Assembly (NCBI GenBank): GCA_050084985.1
Contig: JBITNC010000001.1
Span: forward strand, 189,472,001 to 189,536,000
Length of the DNA: 64,000 nt
Source of the DNA: Nageia nagi
Taxonomy: Eukaryota; Pinophyta
Direction of reading: 5' to 3'
This document shows, piece after piece, positions 12,620 to 23,416 of the stretch (position 1 is its first letter; each line of letters begins with the position of its first letter). The translations under genes were made by a program, and so were the position numbers. A model generated the notes under the pieces. It was not told the DNA's origin and did not search any database. It saw only the letters and a program-made list of their open reading frames with translations.

Positions 12620-14428
12620 TTTGTTTAGCTTAAGTGTGCACCACTAATAATATGAATTTTGGTTTTTTTATTATTATTCAAGAGAGAAAAATCATAATTA
12701 GGCATGGAGCAATGTCTGTGGCTACTTTCAAGAATGCCAAGAAGTGGCCTAGGATGAACCATGATGATGGCATCCTCATGCATTCAAGACTAAATGACCT
12801 CACTATTATTGGTCATGTTTAACATGACCTTCCTCTTATTACAACCTTATTTGAGCATTGGTATTAATACACCAACACTTTTCACCTACCCCCATGTGAA
12901 ATGATGGTTACTCTTCTATATGTGTATCACATTTGGGGGATTCCTATTCATGGTTGACTAGTCCATCATGCTAAGATTTTAAATACTGAGGATAGACAAA
13001 GGTATGAATTATGGTTGATGAGAGATGAAGATCACAATTCAAAGCATAAGGCCTCACACTTGCATGAAGCATGCAAGTTTTCTTCCCTTGGTAGGCATTT
13101 GATCCTTCTATATACATACAAGAGTAGTTTGAAATTTCCTTTAGGGATAGTGTGGATAGTCCAAGATATTTATGCCAAGGGTGCATGATATGCATGGGAT
13201 CCTATATTTTGGCTCAAATCTAGAGGGGTTTGCATAATTTTACTTTTGTTGACAAGTTTAACATCACCATTACTCATGTTAGTTTGCTATAAGTATGGGT
13301 TTATGAGAAGGTAGTTTTGATTCTACCCATGGGAATCCATAGGGCTAGGGAGGATCCTACAAACATAGCTATGACTTTTTGGGTATTTATGATATATTCA
13401 TACAAGTACCCACACTCACTAGATGTTAGGCAATGAGAGGTTGATAGGTGTAGCAAGAGGACCTAGTATGGGTGTCCTATGTGGTAATGCAACCATGCTT
13501 CCTTTAGACCCTAAGGAAACTCATAGAGCCATATTTATCATAGCATGTGCTGAGGTAGTTAAGGATTAAATAAGGGATTCCACTTGCCTTGGTCTATTAC
13601 ATTTGATAGAGAGTAGAGAGGGATACTCCACCAAGACCTTAGATTATATCAATATGGGTCACCACACGGGAGGATCCACACACCCTAGATCCTGTAGAGG
13701 CTACTTATATGGCTTTGGGTACTCTAAGGGGTTATGTAGCATGGTTGGCCATTGTTATACCAACCCCATTTGGGATGGATGAGGAGATGGTTTTCAGTCC
13801 TTATAAGGGGTATTTTGATGGGGACCCAAAAAATGTTAATAATCCTATGCACAACATTCCAATACAAGAGTATCCAATCATCCTAGCACCAGGGCTAGAG
13901 GCTTTGGTTGAGGTTGTTCCACTAGTATCAATAGGTAAAAACTCTATGACACACTTATAGGTTTATAACTTATTTAATTTATTAATTAATATGATATGGA
14001 TTACTAACTTATGACCTTTATGTGTTTGCAGGAGAGACAGCTACCCATATTACCAACCTAGAGGTGGAGGTTGAGAGGCTAAAGCCTTTTGAGGTTGTGG
14101 TTTCATGATTACAATGATAGCTATATACTCTTTATACCACACTTATAGCTAGAGATGCATAGATATCCTCCATAGATTAGTACATGAAGAGGTTACAGGA
14201 GAGGATAGACATGCCTCCACCCAATTAGTAATGGGATTTTATTTAGTAGCTTATGGATAAAATAGAGAAGAGAGATAAAGATATTATTATACTTAGTAGC
14301 AAGTATGAGAGAACCAAGGTAATAATGGCCTCTCATGGGATTAGCTCTAGTCAAGTATCAAGTGGAATGTCCATTTCTGGACAAAGTAGTGGCTCTAGGA
14401 GGGTTTCTAGGCCTAGTGAAGCAAGTAG
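12620..14428 (+). pseudogene. Plant mobile domain (PMD) pseudogene, best preserved (copy 2)
   Basis: The coding trace begins near 12690 (RHGAMSVATFKNAKKWPRM). It continues with the diagnostic PMD block at 12838-12955: TLFEHW, TNTFHLPPCEMMVTLL, then IWGIPIHG. Later blocks are PMGIHRAREDPTN (about 13326-13365), a long open stretch at 13709-13934 with VIPTPFGMDEEMVFSPYKG, and after an intron a coiled-coil and Ser-rich tail (14032-14428). Premature stops sit where CAA, CGA or TGG is expected (for example between TNTFH and the preceding Trp-Tyr, and after IPIHG). PMD proteins such as MAIN and MAIL1 are nuclear and linked to silencing and genome stability, and relatives ride in transposons; the role of this one is unknown. 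The 3' end is interrupted by a solo LTR, and the homology to copy 1 resumes at 14870. Confidence 0.85.
13935..14031 (+). other. Spliceosomal intron in PMD copy 2
   Basis: A 97-bp AT-rich interval runs from AATAG/GTAAAA to TTTGCAG/GAGAGA. It separates the open stretch ending PLVSIG from the exon starting ETATHITNLEVEVERL in a compatible phase. An intact intron indicates that this copy was not made by reverse transcription of a spliced mRNA. Confidence 0.75.
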
Positions 14429-14869
14429 TGTTAGAATTTGTAATGTAATATTGTGTAATATTTCTCTTTAATATAAATTCATTTAATTCTTAAAGTGTCT
14501 TTAGATACCTTAAATAATTAAGGGAATAAATATGGAAAAATATTTAACCTTAACCTTGGGTAAAAGGGAGGTTAAAGAGTGGGTTTTATCTTATAAATAG
14601 AGAGGTACCCCCTCTCATAATGTAACTTGGAAGCAAGCTATGCTATAGGTTTAGGGTTTGGAGAGATAGAAAGATAATTTGTAAGAGAGGTCCTTGAGAA
14701 TAATAAGATCTTAGTTAGTTGATATACTCCCAACGAGGGAGGAACCACTTTATATCTTGTGTTCTTTGTGATATTTGATTATTTTATTATGCTATTGTGT
14801 TGATGTTGTGAGTGCCTTCTTAAGATCTCAGTAGACTAGAAATTAATTTAGAAAATGTTGATTTCATCA
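14429..14869 (+). mobile_element. Solo LTR (441 bp) inside PMD copy 2
   Basis: Begins TGTTAGAATT and ends TTTCATCA, so it has TG...CA ends. The flanking 5-mers are AGTAG on the left and AGTAA on the right, a target duplication with one change. It carries a TATA box (TATAAATAG, 14592-14600) followed by a GAGAGGTACCCC segment, as expected of an LTR promoter and R region. Joining the flanks restores similarity to PMD copy 1 (GAAGCA/AGTAATAGTATTAGTAATGC beside GAGACATCAATAGTGGTGCTAGTGCC), so this is an insertion. No internal region is present: a solo LTR from LTR-LTR recombination. Confidence 0.8.
14592..14600 (+). promoter_or_regulatory. TATA box of the solo LTR
   Basis: TATAAATAG lies 163 bp into the LTR, upstream of the GAGAGGTACCCC segment, at a position suited to a U3/R boundary. 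Sets the LTR on the + strand. Confidence 0.6.
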
Positions 14870-14930
14870 AGTAATAGTATTAGTAATGCATGCCATTAGG
14901 TTGTATTATGAGACATGGTTCTACCCCTTA
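14870..14930 (+). pseudogene. 3' continuation of PMD copy 2 beyond the solo LTR
   Basis: AGTAATAGTATTAGTAATGC here matches the sequence that follows the Ser-rich tail in copy 1 (about 868-895). This is the far side of the split gene. Confidence 0.6.
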
Positions 14931-15097
14931 TATAATATATAATTCTTTTTAGTTCCCAATTTTGTGTACAATTTTGAATGCATGTTTATTTTTATATTTT
15001 GTTTATTCACATGAATAATTTAGTTGCTTATAAATTTGTACTTATATAATTTGAAATTTGAATATCATAGCACAAGTTTCAAAGTGTGTAATCAATA

Positions 15098-15100
<3 letters not shown>

Positions 15101-15130
<30 letters not shown>
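15101..15130. repeat. (AT)15 microsatellite
   Basis: Uninterrupted AT run. Confidence 0.97.
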
Positions 15131-15132
<2 letters not shown>

Positions 15133-15959
15133 CCTCACATTTTTCATTTGCAACACAAAATAAAAATTCAACCTATGCAAGTACATAAGAAACCTAATGT
15201 AAGTATCCAATTTATAAAACCTTTGAAATTCAATGTTTGATTCACATTCACACATGAACTAAATTTGAAATTCACTATTTTTCAATGCACAAACAATTTA
15301 CAAATACAAGCAAGGTTTTCTATTTTAACAAGTTCAAACCCTAAAAAATACTTATAAAAGGTCTCAACGAACCTTAAGGATAGATGATATACTATTTATT
15401 TTTATTCTAGTCTAGTAGAAACACACTTTTAATGGCATAAAAATAATTGCACACTAATAATGGTATAAAAATAGTCATATGCTATTAATGATGTGGGTTT
15501 TGAAGAATTTTCAAGAAAAATGTATGAGGGACTTGATCAAAATCTACCCAAAAGATAGATTAAACCATGACATGACATATATGATAATGCAAAATACACA
15601 TTTGACCATTAGAAAGTAAGCTACCTATGATATACTACAATTTCTTATTTTTCATATTTAAGCAATAAACTTACATACCTAGGATGGTTTAGTAACCCAT
15701 ATGCATCTTGCAGATGTAGGTACAAAAATAGGTGCCTTTCTAGTGGTATAATTTACACTGTTGACAGCATGTAAACAACCTTACATGCCATTAGAAGCAT
15801 TCCTTCTGTAAGCTTCACCATTGCATTTTTTTCCACTTCATGATAACTCTTATTTGCTTGTTTTTGATATTTTATTCATTTATTTTTGTTAGAGAAATAA
15901 TAATTTATGCAATGTAAAGTACTTAGAGAACCAATGAAGCCTTTTGGTTATTAATTTAC
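15131..15959. other. Stretch without a recognisable gene
   Basis: AT-rich sequence with no motif I recognise. It may contain 3' sequence of gypsy element B, which reads leftward from 17250. Confidence 0.4.
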
Positions 15960-16533
15960 ATTTGGTTAGAGGTTCATAAATATCTCCAATTATTCATTAT
16001 CAAGATGTACATGCCCTTCTTTTCCTTTAGGATTATCATCCATTTGAATTGGTTTATTGTCAATAAAATCATTAATAATATTTCTTAAGATACTGCAATT
16101 TTTTGTTAGGTGCCCTAGTATCCTATGATAATTACAAAATTCTTCATATCTATAATTTTCAAGAGCATAATTAGGAAAATGATGTTGAACCATTGGTGGA
16201 AGCTCAATAAGTTCTTCTAATAGCACATGAATAATATTATCAACGATATCAATTAGCTTAGTAAACTTCCTCTATGGTCTAGTCTTTTTTCTATCAAAAT
16301 TAGTTGTAGCATACACTTGAGGTTGATATTTCTTTTCATACACTTGATTTTTATCATTCTGATTCAAATTTGGAATATATGCAAAATAAACCCTATTTTT
16401 ATCATTTTCTCGAGCTATTACTCTAAGCACCTTAGGTAAGGGAAGAGATAATAACATGAATGGATTCATGTCTCCTAAGAAGGGTTTTCCTAGAATTGAA
16501 TCTAGGTGTGTAAGCATGTTGGGTTCATAAAAA
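15960..16533 (-). pseudogene. gag: Ty3/gypsy gag relic with deleted core (element B)
   Basis: Two open stretches read leftward from the LTR. 16517-16272 is an 81-residue leader, MLTHLDSILGKPFLGDMNPF then ending FDRKKTRP, related to the leader of element A. 16226-15990 carries the gag C-terminus: ELPPMVQHHF, then EFCNYHRILGHLTKNC, then IINDFIDNKPI, the same knuckle-like block as in element A. The capsid core that element A has between these parts (its KFDGM, LKWYF and FVKIWKQ blocks) is missing, so this is an internal deletion derivative. Both stretches are nearly stop-free. No pol follows. Confidence 0.8.
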
Positions 16534-17250
16534 TGTACACCTCAAATTGTGTAAAATATGAATATACAAAATAAATAAAATGATCTACAATATAATAAGA
16601 GCTAGATATATACACTATATCAGATATAACAAATATATATGAAAAGCATGCACCTATATGAAGTGTATGTACAATATCAAAAGCAAATGGTAATGAATCT
16701 TCGAAGGATTGGGATAGAATTAGAGATGATATTGCAATGGATATTCATATACATGAATCACTAGCCTTGATTGCCAAAATCTAGAACCCTTGATCCTCAA
16801 GATGCATGCTATCAGCAATAATGAATATGATGAATTATGGAGTGCAGAAAAGATAGAAAGTTTTATATCTTAGAGTATAATAATTTCTCATAATAGGTGG
16901 TGTTAAGAGACACCATTACTTGATGAAGATTATAGTAGATAACCACCTATCAGAGATCTTATCATATCAAAGAGTTCCAATTTATGGAGGTCAACCTATT
17001 CCACTCGCATATATAGCCTACAAAGACATTGAAAGAAGTGAAGGTTGACCTCTAGCAATAATATAATCATTATTGTATTCAAGACACTTTAAAATATGAA
17101 CCATGATAAATGATATAGCATTTAATATAACACTTGGAATTGCATTGTAATATCAACTTTATCTTGATATTTGTAATATTGCAATAAATCATTTAGGAAG
17201 TATAAATATGATTTATCAAATAAATAATAAATCATTTTTAGGCATCTATA
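16534..17250 (-). mobile_element. 5' LTR of Ty3/gypsy element B
   Basis: A 717-bp LTR of the same family as 4019-4701. In element orientation it begins TATAGATGCC (a TGTAGATGCC start with one C-to-T change on the + strand) and ends GGTGTACA. A minus-strand TATATATG near 17015-17025 is a candidate TATA box. The right edge abuts Ty1/copia RNase H coding sequence at 17251, so it marks an insertion into that element. The interior has diverged widely from LTR A. Confidence 0.7.
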
Positions 17251-17565
17251 GTTTGGGTGTTATCTTTTTTCTCAAAGAAGCCTATTGTCACTCTATCTAC
17301 AATAGAAATAAAATGAAAGGATATAACTATTTCTACTTAGGAATCTATATGGATTCAAAATATTTTGAATGAAATTAATTTGAGTAGTCTAACACATACC
17401 AATTTTTTATACATAATCAATCAACTATTTATTTATGGTTTGATGAACTATTTTGTGTACTTTTAATACTTACATTATCATATTTTTTGGATTATGCATC
17501 TCCTTTACTATTGATTCTATATCAAGTATATGCACTATGATACTTATTTCATCATACTTGTTGGA
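17251..17565 (+). pseudogene. pol: Ty1/copia RNase H relic, upstream part
   Basis: The + strand reads FSKKPIVTLSTIE near 17266-17305, the conserved copia RNase H motif (family SKKQP-x-V-x-LSTTEAEY). It is followed by ESIWIQNIL and HNQSTIYL (family CDNQSAIYL) by about 17435. Several frames and stops are needed, so it is dead. The left edge is cut by gypsy LTR B and the right edge by the LARD-like element at 17571. The downstream portion with polypurine tract and 3' LTR start resumes at 27751. Confidence 0.75.
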
Positions 17566-17570
17566 TTATG
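17566..17570. repeat. Left target-site duplication TTATG
   Basis: TTATG immediately before TGTAAGGAACC. An identical TTATG is at 27746-27750 immediately after the other LTR. Confidence 0.9.
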
Positions 17571-20240
17571 TGTAAGGAACCAAAAATCTTAACCATAAAA
17601 TTTTTCTCCTTAATCATTAAATCTTATTCAAACATTAGTTATTAAGGTTCATTTTCCTTTGACTTATTTCTCATAAAACATAAACATAACCATTCAACCA
17701 TATTCAAAGAGATGAAATAATAATTTATTATATTATACAATTCCATCAATTACATTAATCATTCAATTATAGAAATTATTGATATGAATCAACACATAAA
17801 TACCCATTAAACAATACATTCACATAACTTCATAAGTTTGAGCTAACTTGGGGAAAACCCTAGGCATCTCTGCATTAGGTAAACCATTGGTAGTTATGCT
17901 ACCTAATAATATTTTATTATCATCATAATGAATATATTACAATATTGATCTCAAACCAAGCATATAATCCATCAACATGGATATTACATCCAAAATAAGG
18001 TCTTTATGAAAATTCAAGACTAAACTTATACAATCCAACCAAATAATTGGTTCATACAATATGTACTCTCAACCATCACATAGATTTTTAGGCAATCCAA
18101 TAATGTATAAAGAAAAAATAAACATCCAATTACCCATGCTATATTTCATTTAAGTACATAAAATGTACTAATAAATATAACAATAAAGATGTCATAAATG
18201 CAATACAAAGAGTACCACCAAGTACCATGGATTCAACATCCAAGTGCACTCCCATACACTTTTATATGTTAAATAAAAAAGCACATCAATACTAAGCTTT
18301 TATCATAATGTGAGGATGCTATAATCTAAGAGTATCAAGGTTCCATAGAAAGAATAACAACTTTCTCACATAAATTCCCTACTTAAGCATGATATATTGC
18401 ATCACAATTATTCCTAGCATAAAATGATTGCAAATAGATTATTATTCAATAATCAAACTAAGCAAGAATGCTATAACCATACCCTAACATAAATGTATCC
18501 TTAAATGTAAATGAAAATAATCAACCATACATCAAAAATTGTAAGTAAATCCTAAGACCATTCAAGGATATGTCACTAGCATCAAGATCTACCACAAGCT
18601 TGACTAGCTCATAACTAGGCACAACTCTTTAACCTTAGTTATTACTTACCACAAGGCTATAATCATAATAATAAGGAACACTAACTAACCACAGTAATTA
18701 TAATTTACCCAAATAGTTTTCTTACTAAAATATGCCACATTGAATATAATTATCCTAGCATATAACAATTCAATTAAATCATTAGCAAAATATTGGAAAT
18801 AATAAGGGAATACCTTAATAATATTCTAAACATACAAGGTTTTAATAGATATAGTAATAAATTTACTACATTTCAAATACTTCAAGAATTAACCACAAAA
18901 TCACTTCAATATGTAGTTCATACATCCTCAATACTACCCTAAGCTTGGTTAGACAAAGTCTAATTACAATCCCAATTCAATATTAATTTAAAGGGGTTCA
19001 CATAAGATCTAACCAAATAGTTAACTCTTAACATCAATGATGATATTTCATCTTCAAGCTGAAAATCTATTCTAGGCTACCATTGGTGATACATATTAGG
19101 TATCATAGATAAATTTAAATGCCACAAGAATATCTATGATCAATATTATCAAATCAACTTAGGATCTCACCCTTAATCCTACTTTACTCTTTATCAACCT
19201 TTTAAATAAAATATATTCTCATTGAAGACCTTCTTTAATATATCCTTAACAAGATTTTATCCAAACATTAGAAAGATAATCTACGTTGGTTTAGATATTT
19301 ATGACCATGAATTCTACAAGGTAAATAATTCAATAAATATCCTTATCTTATCAAATTAAATTAAATCTTGAATTCACATAAGATCACATCAAGCACAACT
19401 CAAGTATCTCAAGAAGTCCTTTGAAATATAAATATACTTGTTATGTGCATGTATACTTTCTATAAGTAATATTCTCATTATAGTTTATAGAAAAGGTCAT
19501 CGCAAGGCCTTAAAGGATTTAGACTAATTTTATTCTAGCCTAATATAGCTAAAAGGAATTTATAACATAATCCATCATTTTTTTATAAGTATAAGAGTTC
19601 AATAAGTAACTCTCTTAATATATATACCCAACATCTATAATAAATACCCGATTTAACATAGATGTCTACAAGATAATTAATTTATTCTAATAATATTAAA
19701 ATCTATATTATAAATATTTTTTTAATTAATGTCTAAATATTTAATTTATACATTAATCATATCTTACTCAACCGTCACTAATTGACATCAAATTACCTAG
19801 ATTAAGCTGCTTGATTCCCTAGTATGTTATCATACCTAAGGATATCATACCCATTACAATGGCATATCATTAAAAAAATTTAGTACCTTTAATGTATATT
19901 TTATCATGTCCATTTGGGTAGATCTTATGATCATTGTAGATAGGGAATTAAGTTTCCTTCATTACATCTACTTCTTCTTTTTTAGGTCTTTTCAAAAACC
20001 CATTTCATTCATAATCTTTTGATCATTTCCTTCCCATAGGTTGCATTATGATGAGGAATTTTGTAAGCAACTTATGGGCTCTCCAAACACATTAACAATG
20101 TGCATATACTTTGATTGTTACCTTTCCTGATACTACAAATCAATGAGGTATTTTGTTAGAGAGATGTTGACCTTTTAAGATATCCAATTTATATCTATCA
20201 TATAATGATTATTATCCATAGACTACATCTCAACTAGGCA

Positions 20241-20331
20241 TCATGTCATGTAACACATGATTGAGATCCTACTACCTCACATTATGCAACATAGAATTGA
20301 GACCCCTTTGCCTCATGTCATACAACACAGG
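20241..20331. repeat. 36-bp tandem repeat in the 3' LTR
   Basis: Unit ATTGAGACCCxxxTxCCTCAT plus TxxTxCAACACAG; ATTGAG recurs at 20260 and 20296. The same array is at 26091-26180 in the other LTR, so it predates the insertion. Confidence 0.85.
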
Positions 20332-20788
20332 TCACATTCATTATGGTGCTTTTCCACCTTTCATCTACATGTCTATTAGGGTACTCCCAAATGGTGCAAT
20401 CCACTTTCAAAATCTTGATGTGAATTTGTACCTTCTTCTAGGGTTCCTATGGTGGTATGTGCTAGTAGAATGTTGGCAAGGGTTTCAAAGTCTAATTGCT
20501 ACTTAGAAACTTCTAGGCCTTCTTAGAAAGCCTAGTTCATGCATGTCCTATGAATTCATATCCCTTTCAATGTGCCAACTTTGTGCACACTAAGATGATC
20601 ATTACAGTATAGGAAGTTATGTTCAAATAACCATCCAATGTATTTGTTTTGCACTCATGCAATTATTATAGATTGTGAGACTACATTCTAATGAAGCATT
20701 TTGAAAACAAATCGCTAGCCTCTTGTGTTTTATCCCAATATCTATATTTTTAAATGATCATTTAAGTCCTATAGACTACTTTCTTTGT

Positions 20789-21019
20789 TTACACAATCCC
20801 TAGGAAGGTGAAAACTATGCTATTGGAGTAAATCATCCCTCCATCAAGCATTCCAAAACTACCCTTTTTGAGCCCCACTCTCTTCCACTTTTGGCAAATT
20901 TTACCCTTGCCAACCCCAATTGGGTTCCCATCAAGGATTTTCTTCCTCTTCTTCCAAAACACATGCAAAAGATGTTGTTTTCTCCTAGACAAGAGTCCCC
21001 CATGAGGCATGGCTTCCAT
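20789..21019 (-). CDS. Small LTR-internal ORF (76 aa), function unknown
   Basis: Starts MEAMPHGGLLSRRKQHLLHV and continues with GNPIGVG; Lys/Arg-rich. The other LTR carries the matching frame at 26849-26595 (84 aa, MEAMPRGGLFYRRKLHLLHA). The two differ by length changes of 12 and 3 bp, both multiples of three. This hints at, but does not prove, past coding constraint in the LTR. No family recognised; it may equally be a fragment of captured host sequence or a chance frame. Confidence 0.3.
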   Translation of the reverse strand: MEAMPHGGLLSRRKQHLLHVFWKKRKKILDGNPIGVGKGKICQKWKRVGLKKGSFGMLDGGMIYSNSIVFTFLGIV

Positions 21020-21914
21020 CTATCATAAAATTCCATTTAACAATTCAAAATATTGGTAGTTCACTACCTAATTTCCTCCACTCCTCTACACAATGGCTAG
21101 AGAAGGATAAATATAAGAAATGATTTCCTAAATTAAGATACACACCAATTTAGCATTGGCATATTCATTTAAAACCCTTTTATAAAAGAATTTCCAATTG
21201 TTTGCTCAAAAATATTTAATATTTAAATTCTACTTAAATACATGTTTACCAACACCATTTACCAATCAATTATTTCAATAGTATTTAAATTACTAATAAA
21301 TAAAAGGATCATGGTTAAATTATTTAGTAGTAAGGTTCATCAAAACTCAAAATAACAATACCTTTAAAAGTATTTAAGGTTAATACTTAAATATCAATTT
21401 AAATATTAATATCCACAATTAAATTCTAAATACTAGAATTCTATGATTAACAAATATCATTAATTCCAACATTTATTCTATTAATGAATAACCTTACTCA
21501 ATAAGGCTTAGTAATATTTAAATATAATTAAAATATTAAGGTCCTTCAAAAGGTTTCAAAATTTAACAATATTTAAGCCTTCAAAATAAAATATTGTAAT
21601 AATCAATATTCAATATAACCATTGAATATTTCTAGAAACCTTCTAATATTAAAATAGTTACCTATTTTATTAGGTAAAATAATTATCTTACCAATGAGGC
21701 CTATTACACTCGGGCCCACTAATACATATAAGAGCAAATGATATTACCATAATTGTATTCAAAGTAAAGATCTAAATGTTAAAATTTAACATTAACCACT
21801 AGTTCATTTAAAGAAATTCTAGAACCTTATGAGAATATTACAAATACATAATTTTGAGTTGAGTCTCATAAATCCTAGGAAGTCAATAAGGGTTTCAAGA
21901 ACTGGTTCATAACA

Positions 21915-21926
21915 TCCTTCCCTACT
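21915..21926 (-). other. Polypurine tract of the LARD-like element
   Basis: On the minus strand AGTAGGGAAGGA lies directly before the 3' LTR start TGTTATGAACC. This is the expected place and composition of the plus-strand primer. Confidence 0.8.
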
Positions 21927-23404
21927 AGGATTAAACATAGTTTGTTATGTTTTGTCTAAGTAAATAATTCAAAAATATATCTCACTTATTAAAATATAAA
22001 GTTTTATTTGTAAAATGCTTATACCTTCTTAACCTCCTTGATAAAAGGTAGTCTTTGCATTATTTCCACTTTCAAGTTCTTTAACAAGAATAACACCAAT
22101 ATCTTCAAGCTTCACTTGATTCAATTACTATAAATTTTCCTTAAATTTGAATGATTTACCTTTTGTGTGCAAGTTATAAGGTTCTAATCAATATCTTTAT
22201 TTAAAAAGATCAATATTTTATTGTTCTAAACACTTATCTTTTACCCTAAACTTGGTTTTTATCAAAGATAAAAGATCTTATAAGAAAAAAATTTCTTATA
22301 TTTTCCAAATTCTTAAGTTTTTAAGAATTACCAACTTGATTTATCTAGGGTTTTCAATCTCATTATTGAATTTTACCCTTTTATATCAAGAATATTTTTT
22401 TTAGGGATAGTGTACGAACCTCATAATCTCAAAGTGTCATAGAATGATCACTTTCAAAAAGTGGAATTATTTGTTCACTTTAGGAAAATGTGATATATCT
22501 TGGTTACATATAACCATGTGTTACATTCACATATATAACATAAATGGAACTCACCTTATATGATTCCCTAATCATAGAGTGATCAGTTCCTCACTTATGG
22601 CTTACCTATGAATTCACCCAAGTGTAATTCATCCACCATCAAAGTGTATGCTTTCTTATGGAGCATATTGTCCCACAATAGTATCAATCTCATATCGATC
22701 CCTCGAAAAATACTTAAACATGGTAATTTGGTAATATGGTTCAAATCCATATCATTAGCCATCCTTGAGGTTCCTTGGTTTTCATTTGTGTTTATACAAC
22801 CCATCTAGAAAATATTCAATATTCTTATTTTATAAGATAAATTATATGACATAATTCTATTCATTTAGAAATTCATAGGCATTTACTAAATCCACATTTG
22901 CAATAGTAATCTTGGGAAATTGTAAGTTGGCTTCTATACATTCAGCTTGGTTGATTAATCAATAACAACATTGATTATAATTTAAAGCATTAAGAATATA
23001 CATCTCTTCCCATTTAAGTACTTATTAGAATCTGTGTAAATGTTCTTTCCTACAATTTAGATGCAATATCCAAGATACCTATATCTGATAGCATCTAGTA
23101 AATGTTAGCAGCATATATTTGCATGCACAACTACATTCCACATCATATACATATTTTTAATTATCGAAAGAGAAAATAAAGGTTATATATTTATCAAATG
23201 TCAAACATATGCTTTAATAAAATATAAGGTAATATTAGTTCATAGAATCTACTCCAAACTAATTATTTTCAAAGAAAAGGGCATAAAGGATATTACCATT
23301 TTCCCCATAATGTATTCATACCTGAATGCCACATCATTTGCAACTAAACTTGTCACGTTCTTACAGCAAAAGGTTAGGCTATAGGTACTAACATTTGAAC
23401 TATA
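21927..23404 (-). other. Internal region of the LARD-like element, no protein domain
   Basis: About 1.5 kb with no retroviral motif. The longest minus frame is 22804-22595 (69 aa, starting MGCINTNENQG), which I do not recognise. It probably holds packaging and dimerisation signals only. Confidence 0.7.
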
Positions 23405-23416
23405 GCTTTGATACCA
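23405..23416 (-). other. Primer-binding site, initiator Met-tRNA type
   Basis: Reading the minus strand, the 5' LTR ends GGTTCCTTACA, then one T, then TGGTATCAAAGC. The plant initiator-Met primer site is TGGTATCAGAGC, so 11 of 12 match. This fixes the element's orientation. Confidence 0.85.

Larger units (their letters stand above)
17571..21914 (-). mobile_element. 3' LTR of the LARD-like element
   Basis: Starts TGTAAGGAACC and ends GGTTCATAACA on the + strand; the two ends are imperfect inverted repeats of each other. It aligns along its whole length with 23418-27745. CpG is almost absent here, whereas the matching part of the other LTR keeps many; at paired sites this copy usually has TG or CA. 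It contains a 36-bp tandem repeat (20241-20331) and a small minus-strand ORF (21019-20789). Confidence 0.9.
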
